A stretch of DNA of 64,000 nt from an uncultured Clostridia bacterium (GTDB taxonomy: Bacteria > Bacillota > Clostridia > Christensenellales > UBA1242), in assembly GCA_944362705.1 (NCBI GenBank), contig CALVTO010000001.1, forward strand, positions 81,416 to 145,415, written 5' to 3'. Made by a program: the position numbers and the translations under genes. Within the stretch, counting starts at the first letter, position 1, and each line of letters opens with the position of its first letter. Shown here one piece after another: positions 42,091 through 50,382 of the stretch. A model generated the notes under the pieces. The model was not told where the DNA came from. It worked only from the letters and a program-made list of their open reading frames with translations, and did no database searches.

Positions 42091-43574
42091 TAAAACGTAT
42101 ATACAAACGTCTCTTTATGCTTGTGCTTTGCGTATGTATGCTTGTGGGAATTGGAATGCCGTTTACGCAGAACGCTTGGGTGCAAGCGAGTAGCGTAACC
42201 CAAGAAACGATAGATATTTCGCTTATTGAAAATTATTTAACCGAATTTTCTACAACGTATGCTAACCGAATTGCAGGAAGCAAGCAAGAAGCGCAAACGG
42301 CAGAGTATATTTATAACGAAATGTTACAAATGCAAACAAAGTCGCTTACTTCGGCCTATACCCCTGTGGAAAGAAATGGGGAAACGGGAAAAATTTCTTT
42401 TATGTACGAAAATAGTTTAGGCCAAGTATTGCAATCGTACAATGTATGGTTCCGAAAAGAAAGTAGCACACCCGATGCTAAAACGTTAATTATTACCTGC
42501 AATATAGATAGTTTATCTTCTATGTATACCATTGAAGATGGGCAAACGTATGAAGGGGTGCACGCCAGCGGTTCTGCGTTAAGCGCGGTATTAAGTTTGG
42601 CGTATGCGTTAAAAGATGTAAACTTGCCTTACCATGTAGAATTTATGTTTTTTGGTGCAGGATGTGATGGTAACCAAGGCTCAGCGCAGTGGCTTAGAGG
42701 AATGACAGATGAAGATGTTTCTACATACTTTTTAAATATAAATATTGATAAAATAGCTTATGGCGCAGATGTGTTTGCATACACATTTGACCAAGATAAC
42801 GCGTATGCAAAACAATTAAAAGAAATGTTTTCAAATAATGCAAGTTTAACAATTACGGAATTTAATCCAACATGGGCCGTTACAAATGAAGAAAGTGTTG
42901 CGGGTTTACCGTATACGCATGTGGGGCTTTCTTCCGATAACGTGAACTTTTTACAACGCGGAATACTTTCGCTACATATTTTCCGTGGAAACTACACCAA
43001 AGATAATTACACCGACAATTTATATCCAAGTTACAATGATTCTATGGAATATCTTGCAGAAGAAAGTAATGGAATGTATATAACGGGTATACAAAATATT
43101 GCAACAAGTATTATATCGCTTATGACAAATGATTCATTTTATACAACGTTTGAACATGCTGTAGCCCCAAGTTTAACATGGTTTACAAATTATAATACTG
43201 CGTTATATGCCTTTGTGGGCATATTGGCGATGTTTGTTATTGGCTGTACGCTATATTATGTGTTTGTAGCTATGCCAAAAGCAAAAAGAGCGGTAACCAC
43301 TAAGCGTGAATTGGAAAAACTTATTCAAAACATGACGCAAAACATTGTACATAATGTGGGTGGTAAAAACGATAATATAGAAGTTATGAATGAAATGAAG
43401 CGTCAAATACACGATGCAAGCATTTCAGATATTCAGGCTACCGTGCATGAAACGGGCGCAGAAACTATGAAGCATGAGGCGGATGCAAACAAACATGCGG
43501 AAAATATAGATAATGGGAAAGAAGAAAGCGACGAAAACGCCGATACAGCAAACAAAGAAAAAGACGAGCAATAA
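42087..43574 (+). CDS. Membrane-anchored M28-like (probably inactive) peptidase
   Basis: 495 residues. Signal peptide (cleavage near QASS), then an M28 aminopeptidase-like ectodomain: RIAGSKQEAQTAEYIYNEM, FMFFGAGCDGNQGSAQWL and LQRGILSLHIFRGNYTKDNYTDN. The zinc-ligand positions look degenerate: the His-x-Asp site reads CNIDSL, the GADDNGSG site reads GVHASGSA, and the Glu-Glu pair reads GCD. One membrane helix (about residues 367-390) leads to a cytoplasmic tail of about 100 highly charged residues. A binding or pseudoenzyme role is likely. The terminator stem begins in its last codons. Confidence 0.75.
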   Translation: MIKRIYKRLFMLVLCVCMLVGIGMPFTQNAWVQASSVTQETIDISLIENYLTEFSTTYANRIAGSKQEAQTAEYIYNEMLQMQTKSLTSAYTPVERNGETGKISFMYENSLGQVLQSYNVWFRKESSTPDAKTLIITCNIDSLSSMYTIEDGQTYEGVHASGSALSAVLSLAYALKDVNLPYHVEFMFFGAGCDGNQGSAQWLRGMTDEDVSTYFLNINIDKIAYGADVFAYTFDQDNAYAKQLKEMFSNNASLTITEFNPTWAVTNEESVAGLPYTHVGLSSDNVNFLQRGILSLHIFRGNYTKDNYTDNLYPSYNDSMEYLAEESNGMYITGIQNIATSIISLMTNDSFYTTFEHAVAPSLTWFTNYNTALYAFVGILAMFVIGCTLYYVFVAMPKAKRAVTTKRELEKLIQNMTQNIVHNVGGKNDNIEVMNEMKRQIHDASISDIQATVHETGAETMKHEADANKHAENIDNGKEESDENADTANKEKDEQ

Positions 43575-43587
43575 GCTCGTTTTTTTA
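43564..43587 (+). terminator. Terminator overlapping the stop of the M28-like gene
   Basis: Stem acgagc / gctcgt with T7; the TAA stop lies in the loop. Confidence 0.85.
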
Positions 43588-43589
43588 AA

Positions 43590-43622
43590 AAAAAGAACAA
43601 CCACAAGGTTGTGCTTTTTTAT
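43590..43622. terminator. Terminator for rpsT
   Basis: Stem caacc / ggttg with long A and T flanks; on the minus strand it directly follows rpsT. Confidence 0.75.
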
Positions 43623-43885
43623 TTTTTCATGGACGCAAGTTTGCTTGCAGCCACTGCTTTTCTTCTATTTGCAGCGTTTTTATGGATAGTTCCTTTAGAC
43701 TCTGTTGCATCAATAGCTGCAAAGGTTTCAGGAAGCAATTTTTCTGCAAGAGCAACATCGTTATTATTAACAGCTTGGTTGAATTTTTTAATTTGTGTAT
43801 TCATGGCAGAGCGATTGCTTTTGTTTGCCATGCGATTTCTATTTGCTACATCCACTCTTTTTTTTGCTGATTTAATATTTGGCAT
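43619..43885 (-). CDS. rpsT: 30S ribosomal protein S20
   Basis: 88 residues, Lys-rich three-helix protein: MPNIKSAKKRVDVANRNRMAN opening and the GTIHKNAANRRKAVAASKLA ending are diagnostic. It binds 16S rRNA early in 30S assembly. ATG at 43883-43885 with SD AAGGAG upstream on the minus strand. Confidence 0.97.
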   Translation of the reverse strand: MPNIKSAKKRVDVANRNRMANKSNRSAMNTQIKKFNQAVNNNDVALAEKLLPETFAAIDATESKGTIHKNAANRRKAVAASKLASMKK

Positions 43886-44029
43886 ACCCTATAACGCACT
43901 CCTTATTTCATATTTACAAAGAGTAGTTTAGCATAAAGACATGCTTTTTGCAAGTATTATTTCTACATTTTTGAAATTTTCATATTTTTTCATACAATCG
44001 TGGGATATGTGCGCATACAATATACTGTT

Positions 44030-44782
44030 ATGCAAAAAAATATTTTGGTTTTTGATTCTGGTTTAGGTGGCTTAACAGTTTTGTTACATTTACAAAAACT
44101 TTTACCGCATGAACGTTTTTTATATGTGGCCGATAATGCGCACATGCCGTATGGAAAATTTTCTACAGACCAAGTAAAATGTTTTGTGGTGGAAAGTATA
44201 CGCCGTGTGGTAGCGCGCATGCCAATAAAAATGATTGTATTTGCGTGTAATACGGCAACAAATTGTGCGAGCACCACAGTAAGAGAAATGTTTGGTGTGC
44301 CTGTTGTTTGCATTGAGCCTGCGTTAAAATTAGGTGCGGGGTACACCTGTGTGGTTGCGTTTATAACGCATACAACCTATATGCAGAAAAAATATCAAGA
44401 GTTACGAGCAAAATATCCGCCCATTGCAGAATGTGCTAGCGCCTTGTTGGCAGAATGGATAGAAAAGTATATACAAACGGGGGATATAGAGTACCACACC
44501 CGTATTTTGCAAACGTTACAACCCTACCAAGTGTATCAACCTGATGCGGTTGTGTTAGGGTGTACGCACTACCCGTTAATTAAGAAAATATTTCAAAAAG
44601 AGTTTCCTAATGCTTGTTTATTAGATGGTGGACTGGGAACGGCTAAGCAAGCGGTGCGTGTATTAGAACGTGTAGAAAAGAAAACGAAAGGGCGGGGTAA
44701 GGTAACCTTTGTATGCACAAAGGGTTGGTTTTATAAACAAACTTTAAAAAAATTTTATAAGCGCATAAAAAAAGAACTGTAA
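44030..44782 (+). CDS. murI: Glutamate racemase
   Basis: 250 residues. Two catalytic Cys motifs: FACNTATNCAS and LGCTHYPL; N-terminal FDSGLGGLTVL and ADNAHMPYG are typical. It supplies D-glutamate for peptidoglycan. A promoter TTGAAA (43971), N16, TACAAT (43993-43998) lies upstream and a second -10-like TATACT sits 3 nt before the ATG; no SD. An earlier in-frame GTG (44009) is possible. The C-terminus is basic (KKTKGRGKV, KRIKKEL). Confidence 0.93.
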   Translation: MQKNILVFDSGLGGLTVLLHLQKLLPHERFLYVADNAHMPYGKFSTDQVKCFVVESIRRVVARMPIKMIVFACNTATNCASTTVREMFGVPVVCIEPALKLGAGYTCVVAFITHTTYMQKKYQELRAKYPPIAECASALLAEWIEKYIQTGDIEYHTRILQTLQPYQVYQPDAVVLGCTHYPLIKKIFQKEFPNACLLDGGLGTAKQAVRVLERVEKKTKGRGKVTFVCTKGWFYKQTLKKFYKRIKKEL

Positions 44783-44799
44783 ATAACAGTTCCTTTTTT
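44772..44799. terminator. Bidirectional terminator after murI
   Basis: Stem gaactgt / acagttc, overlapping the murI stop, with A and T runs; convergent with the surface-protein gene. Confidence 0.85.
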
Positions 44800-44802
44800 G
44801 TA

Positions 44803-46473
44803 TTAACGAACGTTTAATCTTGTACGTGCGACGATAATAACGATAATAATTGCAACGGCAATAACGCAAGAAACAACAATTAAAGCAATGCTAGCCGCGT
44901 CCATTGGTTTATAAATTTCAAAGTTATAGGTAATACTGTTGCCTAATTCGTCGGTTAAGCGTAAAGAATATGTACCAATAGCGTCAAACGTACGACTTAA
45001 AGATTCCGCATCATCTGGATTGTATTCCCAAATATGTGTGGTTCCGTTATACGTAATTTGTACAACGAAGTTGCCTGTGGTTTGTGGTCTTACTGTAACC
45101 GAGCCAGATGTACGCTGGTTGTTGCCTACATTAGATACAAAACTAGGAATAGCGTTGCTGTAGGCGTAGCGGTAGGTAAAGGAGTATGTGGTTTCTGTTG
45201 TAATATTATTTTCAGTGGAAGTTGTTGTTACTGTGGTTAATATAGTTTGCACATGCGTGTTTGTGTCGGTATCGAGTGTGTCATTGGTAACGCCCTCTTG
45301 ACCATCAGCAAATATTTTTGTTGTAACTAATTCTTTCACAACGTGAAATTGCGATGTAAGTATTGGGTGCTCGTATGCTTGGTCGGTGTAAATGGTTACA
45401 ACATAATTACCATGTTGAGAAAATGTGTAAGAAAAATCGTTCGAGTTTTGTAGTGTTCCTGTAACGTAAACGTCTTCTACATTTTCCTGGTTAACGGCTT
45501 TAAAATAATATACGTCGGATTCCTGTGTGCCTTTTAAAGACACAATAACATCGGTGTTTGTGTATTGGTTATCTATAAAATATTGCTCTTCATTTTCAGG
45601 AGAGTAGGTGAGCGCGTATACACCGTTTTCTATTGAAAATGTATATTTTTTATAATTGGTGCGTTTGCCCAAAGCTTGTGCTTCTGGCGTGTAGGTATCG
45701 TCATATATTTCTACAATATAATTTCCGCTTTGTGAAAAATCTATTTTATTGTTTTCATCTGTATGCGTGTCTTTATTTGCATAGGTAGCTGTGTAAGTTG
45801 TGCCGTTAAGCGTGTATTTTACATGTAAACGATTGTTGTTTTGTGTTTGTTGTTGTGCGTTTTGAAATTTTAAAGTAAGTGTTGTGCTTTCAAATACAGC
45901 GTCATTTTCTGGTTGGTCGATGATTTCTAATGGATTATTATTTATATACCAAATGTAGCTGTTGGTGCTGTATGTGTATATATTCACAAACACAATGTTT
46001 ATTTCAAAAAAGACTCCGCTAGTGTTTTCTGCTTGTATGGTTGAGTTGTTTGGCGCGTAAATAGTTGTTTGCGTTGTATTTTCTGGGAAAAGCGTTGTAG
46101 CGGGTTCGCTTGATGTGATTGTATAAGTTAATTCTTGTGAGCTTTTCTCGTTTTTGGTTAAAGTTATGTTGGTTGTAGTGTAAATGGTGTAAACATTAAT
46201 TGTGCGATTGCCTATTGTTTTTGTAGTAACAAAAACATCGGTAGAGTCGGTGTATGTATTGGTTGTTGCATTATAAGAATAATAGGTGTAGCCCGGCTCG
46301 CTTACGAGCATATATGCCGATAAAGCACCTGCATATACGGGTGGTGTTTGTGTTTCGGCAGCTAGTGTTATATAGGAATGTATGCTGGAAAAGGAAGGTA
46401 ACAAAGTTACCAACGCTAACAAAAAAGCGATACATATAGAATATATATTTATTTTATGCTTTGTACAACACAT
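44803..46473 (-). CDS. Large cell-surface protein with Ig-like repeats
   Basis: 556 residues. Signal sequence (about residues 8-38, ending AAE), long Thr/Asn/Tyr-rich ectodomain, and a C-terminal membrane helix followed by RTRLNVR (stop-transfer). Two or three related beta modules share a motif, e.g. FSQSGNYIVEIYDD, FSQHGNYVVTIYTD and TGNFVVQITYNG with FDAIGTYSLRLTDE, typical of Ig/PKD-like folds. No LPXTG. SD AAGGAAG. It adjoins the secretion-system region but is transcribed away from it; an adhesin role is inferred only. Confidence 0.75.
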   Translation of the reverse strand: MCCTKHKINIYSICIAFLLALVTLLPSFSSIHSYITLAAETQTPPVYAGALSAYMLVSEPGYTYYSYNATTNTYTDSTDVFVTTKTIGNRTINVYTIYTTTNITLTKNEKSSQELTYTITSSEPATTLFPENTTQTTIYAPNNSTIQAENTSGVFFEINIVFVNIYTYSTNSYIWYINNNPLEIIDQPENDAVFESTTLTLKFQNAQQQTQNNNRLHVKYTLNGTTYTATYANKDTHTDENNKIDFSQSGNYIVEIYDDTYTPEAQALGKRTNYKKYTFSIENGVYALTYSPENEEQYFIDNQYTNTDVIVSLKGTQESDVYYFKAVNQENVEDVYVTGTLQNSNDFSYTFSQHGNYVVTIYTDQAYEHPILTSQFHVVKELVTTKIFADGQEGVTNDTLDTDTNTHVQTILTTVTTTSTENNITTETTYSFTYRYAYSNAIPSFVSNVGNNQRTSGSVTVRPQTTGNFVVQITYNGTTHIWEYNPDDAESLSRTFDAIGTYSLRLTDELGNSITYNFEIYKPMDAASIALIVVSCVIAVAIIIVIIVARTRLNVR

Positions 46474-46552
46474 AATATTTCTTCCTTATGTTTAGTATGT
46501 ATTAAGTGTAACAAATCTATGAAAAATTAGCAAATAAAAGCAATACGTTTTA

Positions 46553-46596
46553 AAAAAAACGGCAGAGATTAGTCACTTACTTTTGAAACTAGCAGA
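46553..46596 (-). repeat. Repeat R1, inverted copy
   Basis: Read on the minus strand it matches TGCTAGTTTCAAAAG, 11 nt, TCTCTGCCGTTTT. The flanks agree with R3 at all but one position, while the 11-nt centre differs. Confidence 0.75.
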
Positions 46597-46601
46597 ATAT
46601 T

Positions 46602-46643
46602 AAAGAGAAACATAGACAAAAAAATCGTCTATGTTTCTCTTTT
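46602..46643 (+). repeat. 16-bp perfect inverted repeat
   Basis: aaagagaaacatagac pairs with gtctatgtttctcttt across a 9-nt A-rich loop and is followed by T residues. Terminator-like, yet no gene is seen ending here on the plus strand. Confidence 0.85.
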
Positions 46644-46803
46644 TACACCTAACTCTCTTAATTGCAAAAAAAACGAATACTTCTGTCGTTGTCATAGGTT
46701 GTCGTGAGAAACACAACATCTACAAATCTTTTGACATGCACTTTAACCTTGACAACAAAGAATATTCGCTTACACTAGAAAATAGAGAGAAGAAAACAAA
46801 AAA

Positions 46804-46848
46804 GAAAAAGAGCGGATTGCGTTACGCCCTGCCAGCAACCGCTCTTTT
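46804..46848. repeat. Terminator-like hairpin
   Basis: aaaaagagcgg / ccgctcttttt (11 bp), then a bulged A and ttgc / gcaa (4 bp). GC content is locally higher than in neighbouring DNA. Confidence 0.8.
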
Positions 46849-46870
46849 TGCAACACAATTAGATTATTTG

Positions 46871-46925
46871 CGTGTGCTTGTCTGCTGGAGCGAAGCGACA
46901 GCACTTGTAATAGGACAAGCACACG
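46871..46925. repeat. 12-bp perfect hairpin with inner hairpin
   Basis: cgtgtgcttgtc (46871-46882) pairs with gacaagcacacg (46914-46925); inside, tgctg pairs with cagca. No T tract follows. Confidence 0.85.
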
Positions 46926-46955
46926 TTTAAATGCCATTTAGTACAAAAAAACATA

Positions 46956-46984
46956 TTGACATCACATTCTATATATGATAAACT
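46956..46984 (+). promoter_or_regulatory. Promoter for the 179-residue cassette gene
   Basis: TTGACA (46956-46961), N17, TAAACT (46979-46984); SD AAAGGAGAG precedes ATG 47008. Confidence 0.75.
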
Positions 46985-47007
46985 ATAACAAGTAAAAGGA
47001 GAGTTGT

Positions 47008-47547
47008 ATGGGAAATAGTGAAATTATCAAAATGATTTTAGAAGAAAGTGATTTTGACTCTAAAATCAAATTGGCTGAGCTTGTCGGCTATGAAAAATTA
47101 GAACAAATAGTAACAAAGATGAGAGCTTCAGGGGAAAAAATTCCTCATGTGATGGATGATGTTATAGGGACATTGCGTGGAAATGAAGAAAGGAAACTTG
47201 CTAAATTATTAGAAGAATCTACTCCAGAACAAGTAGAAGTTTTAGTAAAAGCTTTTGGCTCACAAAAATGCAAGAGAGCATCAAAACTAATTGAAAATCC
47301 TGCTAAGGCACATTTGGTTATAGACTTTGCTACACCTATGAGTTATAAAGAAAGCGAAGCTTTTATTGCCGAAATTGAAAAAACTGGTGTATCTGATTAT
47401 CGTTTAGCTCAAAAGATGGTTATGATTCACGGATTTGAAAAAACAGAAAACGATATTAAAGCAACTAAATATTCTAGACCTGTTAAACATATTGTTGATG
47501 ATGTAATAGGTCCTTTAAAATCAAGAAACAAAGAAAGTATTCTTTAA
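47008..47547 (+). CDS. Hypothetical protein with duplicated DDVIG module
   Basis: 179 residues, helical and charged, no membrane segment. Two related stretches: LAELVGYEKLEQIVTKMR...IPHVMDDVIGTLRG near the start and AQKMVMIHGFEKTENDIK...VKHIVDDVIGPLKS at the end, suggesting internal duplication. Codon choice (AGA for Arg, AAA/GAA-rich) differs from the flanking chromosomal genes, which favour CGT. It has its own consensus promoter and terminator and lies between inverted repeat copies, so it looks like cassette cargo. No family recognised. Confidence 0.7.
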   Translation: MGNSEIIKMILEESDFDSKIKLAELVGYEKLEQIVTKMRASGEKIPHVMDDVIGTLRGNEERKLAKLLEESTPEQVEVLVKAFGSQKCKRASKLIENPAKAHLVIDFATPMSYKESEAFIAEIEKTGVSDYRLAQKMVMIHGFEKTENDIKATKYSRPVKHIVDDVIGPLKSRNKESIL

Positions 47548-47552
47548 TAATA

Positions 47553-47592
47553 TAAAAAAACATATAATTAAGCCTAATCATATGTTTTTTTA
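47553..47592 (+). terminator. Terminator after the cassette gene
   Basis: Stem aacatat / atatgtt continued by atta / taat after one mismatch, loop agcc, then T7. Confidence 0.75.
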
Positions 47593-47594
47593 TT

Positions 47595-47634
47595 TGCTAA
47601 TTTCAAAAAGTTTTAACTTTGCTCTGTTAGTTTT
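47595..47634 (+). repeat. Repeat R2
   Basis: TGCTAATTTCAAAAA, 11 nt, CTCTG. The centre AAAGTTTTAACTTT is a palindrome. A further palindrome TTAGTTTTGAAACTAA (47627-47642) repeats the outer motif in inverted form. Confidence 0.65.
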
Positions 47635-47645
47635 GAAACTAATAT

Positions 47646-47689
47646 AAAAAGGAACTTTACTTTATCTGTAGAGTTCCTTTTGTTTTTTT
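47646..47689 (+). terminator. Hairpin between R2 and R3
   Basis: aaaaggaact pairs with agttcctttt, followed by T7 after a G; terminator-like. Confidence 0.75.
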
Positions 47690-47690
47690 G

Positions 47691-47731
47691 TGCTAGTTTC
47701 AAAAGGTTGTAACCTTTCTCTGCTGTTTTTT
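47691..47731 (+). repeat. Repeat R3
   Basis: TGCTAGTTTCAAAAG, 11 nt, TCTCTGCTGTTTT; the centre AAAGGTTGTAACCTTT is a palindrome. It touches the stop codon of the virD4-like gene. Confidence 0.75.
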
Positions 47732-49713
47732 TAATCGTAATCATCGCCAAGAACAATGGAGTTACGTTTGCGAATATCGTAGAAAATTTCTTGTTCGTTT
47801 AATCTTCTACCTGGAATGTATGGTTGGTCCATTTTTCCAATATTATAAAAGTTTTTCAATTCAAACCAAGGGGTAAAGCGAGATTTTACAGGCAAATGTT
47901 TAAATACGGTAACATACATGTAACCCATTTGTAGGTCGTTTAGGTCGCTTGGTGGAATAAGTGGAACCGTATTAAATTGCTTGCTTGTGCTGGTTGATGC
48001 TTTTTGTTTTACACCGTTTACTTTTTGACCTGGGGTAGTGGATTTACTTTCAACAACAATGGTTTTATTACCTAATGCTTTACTAAACTCTTCGTTGGTG
48101 TAAAGGTCTGGTGTACCCAAGTAGATGGTGGTTTTACAGTTGCCACGCACAGTTTGTGCAACTTCTTTACCGTAAACGCCTTCAAGTTGTGAGTAAGACT
48201 GTATAATTAAAACGAACATAATGTTACGAGAACGAGATACGGTAATCATGCGGTCGAGGTTGTTAATTTTTGGCAAGTTAGCAAACTCGTCTAGTAAGAA
48301 AAATAGTGGTCTTTTTAAACTTGCATTTCCCGTAATTTCTTCGTTGTGGCGCGCTTTTCGTACAAAACGCTGGTAAGCTTGTTGCAAGCAAACCGATGCT
48401 AGTTCGTAACGAGTTTGACGTTCGTCTGGAATTTTAATAAAGAAGGCTGTTGGTTTTTCGTCGAATTCTTCGAATTCGAATTCGTTTTTGCTGGTAATTA
48501 AGCAAATACCCATATCGGTAAACATAGCAAGTTTTTGTGCTAAAATAGACATATAACCATCTCGCGTGGTTGGTGCTCTGGAAGAAACAATATGGCTAGA
48601 TAGTTGCGTGGTTTTAGAAAGTACGTCACGGCCAGAGAAATAATCTTTCACTTCTTGGAAATCGTTGTTTTTATTTAAAGCAATTTTTGACATGTTATAA
48701 AAATTAAAGCGCTCTTTGGTCATGCCTAGGGCAGGGTTAAGACTGTCTTCCAACATGGCAATAAGTACAGCTTCGGTATAATCGCGCGCACCTTGTTCCC
48801 ACGATGATTCCGATTGGTTTGTGATAGGGCAAATGGCAGAAACAATATCTTTTATATCTTCATATACCGTATCTAAAATTTTATTGCGTTCTACTTCTGT
48901 TTCAATTAAAGCCTCACGCAAGGTAGGGAATGCTTTATCGTGGAATTCGTACCATTCTTCGCTGTTAATTGTGCCTACCTTTAACATTTTGTTATATTTA
49001 CGAATATCATCATTGGTGTGTTTTAAAATTTCTTCTTGCAAATGTTGTGCTTTTTGATAATCTTCGTAAATAGGTGCTAATGGGTTCCACATCATAGATT
49101 TGTAAGCGTCGGCAAAGTCTAGAAGTTTTACATCGTAGCCTTTTTCCTTCATGTTTTTACTATTGTGGTTAAACAATTCACCTTTCGTATCGGTAATAAA
49201 CATACTTGGTTTTGTTTTTAGCTCTGTTAAAATTTGTATAGTTGGGTCCAAAAAGTAAGCTGTTTTACCAGTACCGGTTGCACCAAGAACAATAACGTGC
49301 GTTTCTTTTTCAAAATGCACTTTTACAGTACGTTTCGTGGCTAATGCTCGAATAGGAACGCCTGCAATGTTGGCTGTTTTTAATTGTTCAAAATAATAGT
49401 GTGGGAAATTACTGTCTAGTTCATCGTCATGCATGAAACGGCGGTTTTCCATATCGTCTTTACCTTTCATTTCAGATGATTTTTTTATTTTATCTATGTT
49501 CATTAAGCCAAACAGCAAGCATAGTGCAACAACTACGGTAAAAATAGCTAAGGCTGTTTGGTTTTGAAATGTGGCGGCTATGCCTTGCATAGAAAGAGTG
49601 CCTGTAAGTGTTATGGAGCCAATAATGCAAAAGGCAACAAATAAAACGCATAAACCCGCAAAACCGTAAATAAGTATTGTTAAAAATTTACTTTTTGATT
49701 TTTTTTCTGCCAT
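47731..49713 (-). CDS. VirD4/TraG-type coupling ATPase
   Basis: 660 residues. Two N-terminal membrane helices (about 10-34 and 53-72), Walker A GATGTGKT (144-151), Walker B FFLLDEFANLP, and VSRSRNIMFVLIIQSYSQLEGVYG typical of TraG/VirD4. Such hexamers hand substrate (relaxosome DNA or effector proteins) to the type IV channel. The all-alpha domain lies between about 230 and 330. SD GGAG precedes the ATG. It is transcribed away from the rest of the module; no relaxase gene is visible in the window. Confidence 0.93.
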   Translation of the reverse strand: MAEKKSKSKFLTILIYGFAGLCVLFVAFCIIGSITLTGTLSMQGIAATFQNQTALAIFTVVVALCLLFGLMNIDKIKKSSEMKGKDDMENRRFMHDDELDSNFPHYYFEQLKTANIAGVPIRALATKRTVKVHFEKETHVIVLGATGTGKTAYFLDPTIQILTELKTKPSMFITDTKGELFNHNSKNMKEKGYDVKLLDFADAYKSMMWNPLAPIYEDYQKAQHLQEEILKHTNDDIRKYNKMLKVGTINSEEWYEFHDKAFPTLREALIETEVERNKILDTVYEDIKDIVSAICPITNQSESSWEQGARDYTEAVLIAMLEDSLNPALGMTKERFNFYNMSKIALNKNNDFQEVKDYFSGRDVLSKTTQLSSHIVSSRAPTTRDGYMSILAQKLAMFTDMGICLITSKNEFEFEEFDEKPTAFFIKIPDERQTRYELASVCLQQAYQRFVRKARHNEEITGNASLKRPLFFLLDEFANLPKINNLDRMITVSRSRNIMFVLIIQSYSQLEGVYGKEVAQTVRGNCKTTIYLGTPDLYTNEEFSKALGNKTIVVESKSTTPGQKVNGVKQKASTSTSKQFNTVPLIPPSDLNDLQMGYMYVTVFKHLPVKSRFTPWFELKNFYNIGKMDQPYIPGRRLNEQEIFYDIRKRNSIVLGDDYD

Positions 49714-49924
49714 AAAATACTCCTATACATATAAAACTATGTAAACTATAACAAAATATTGTTGCAATGTAAAATAAAATTGAGTTCTCGTATGCGTTTT
49801 TGTGTGATATTTTACCACTTTTCATTTTTTATGTGTAAATTGACAAAAAAAATAAAAAACAGTTTTTTTTATTTGCATATTTTTTTATGTGTGTGGTATA
49901 GTTGTTTTAAATAGGAGAATACTT
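49714..49924. promoter_or_regulatory. Divergent promoter region of the T4SS module
   Basis: Rightward: TTGCAT (49873-49878), N18, TATAGT (49897-49902), then SD AGGAG. Leftward (virD4): TTACAT, N16, TATAGT. No operator palindrome is obvious. Confidence 0.6.
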
Positions 49925-50260
49925 ATGTTGCAGTTTTTATCAAAAAAGTTTCTTTTGGCAGATGCAGTAAATGAAGATAATAACGCTTTAACACCTATAT
50001 ATACTGCGCTGGACATTATATTGCCCGTGGCTTTAGGTTTAATTTTATTGGCGGGTGTGATTTATTCAGTAGTTTTGGGTACGCAATATTCTAAGGCGAT
50101 AACGCCAGAGGAACGTGATACCGCTAGAAAAAAACTAATTAATGCTGTTATTGGGTTTGTAATAGTAATTATTTTGGTCGCTCTATTATGGGTGCTTAAA
50201 GACCCTTTAATGCGTGCAATGAATAATACGCAAACGGGTGCGTTTTTACAACTATTTTAA
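49925..50260 (+). CDS. VirB2-like pilin subunit, copy 1
   Basis: 111 residues. A short N-terminal segment, two membrane helices (about 25-50 and 75-97) joined by a charged loop (GTQYSKAITPEERDTARKKLINAVIG). The layout matches small pilin-like conjugation proteins of Gram-positive and mycoplasma elements. SD AGGAG precedes ATG 49925. Paralogue of the next gene: LG-x-YSKA and LIN-x-V-x-GFVI are shared. Confidence 0.78.
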   Translation: MLQFLSKKFLLADAVNEDNNALTPIYTALDIILPVALGLILLAGVIYSVVLGTQYSKAITPEERDTARKKLINAVIGFVIVIILVALLWVLKDPLMRAMNNTQTGAFLQLF

Positions 50261-50322
50261 TGTGTGGTAATATGCCATAAGTTTTGCTGTAAAAATTTAT
50301 TTTTAAAATGCTTGCAATTTAT

Positions 50323-50351
50323 TTGCCTTATTTTTTACAGTATGGTATAGT
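50323..50351 (+). promoter_or_regulatory. Promoter of pilin copy 2
   Basis: TTGCCT (50323-50328), N17, TATAGT (50346-50351), followed by SD GGAGGAG. It resembles the promoters of pilin copy 1 and of the VirB6-like gene. Confidence 0.7.
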
Positions 50352-50382
50352 TTTTTTAAGAAATTTGATGGAGGAGTAGAGA

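Larger units (their letters stand above)
46474..47007. other. Gap rich in inverted repeats, no convincing gene
   Basis: Contents in order: leader of the surface-protein gene; repeat copy R1 (46553-46596); a 16-bp perfect hairpin (46602-46617 with 46627-46642); about 160 bp without features; a terminator-like hairpin (46804-46848) with one bulged A; a 12-bp perfect hairpin (46871-46882 with 46914-46925) enclosing a smaller TGCTG/CAGCA hairpin; then the promoter of the next gene. A 99-codon ORF crosses all of it but lacks an SD. Confidence 0.7.

Noticed and set aside
46631..46930. 99-codon ORF between the surface protein and the cassette gene
   Set aside because: It starts inside a hairpin arm, has no SD and runs through two further hairpins; the translated end has no gene-like character. 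Kept only as part of the gap description.
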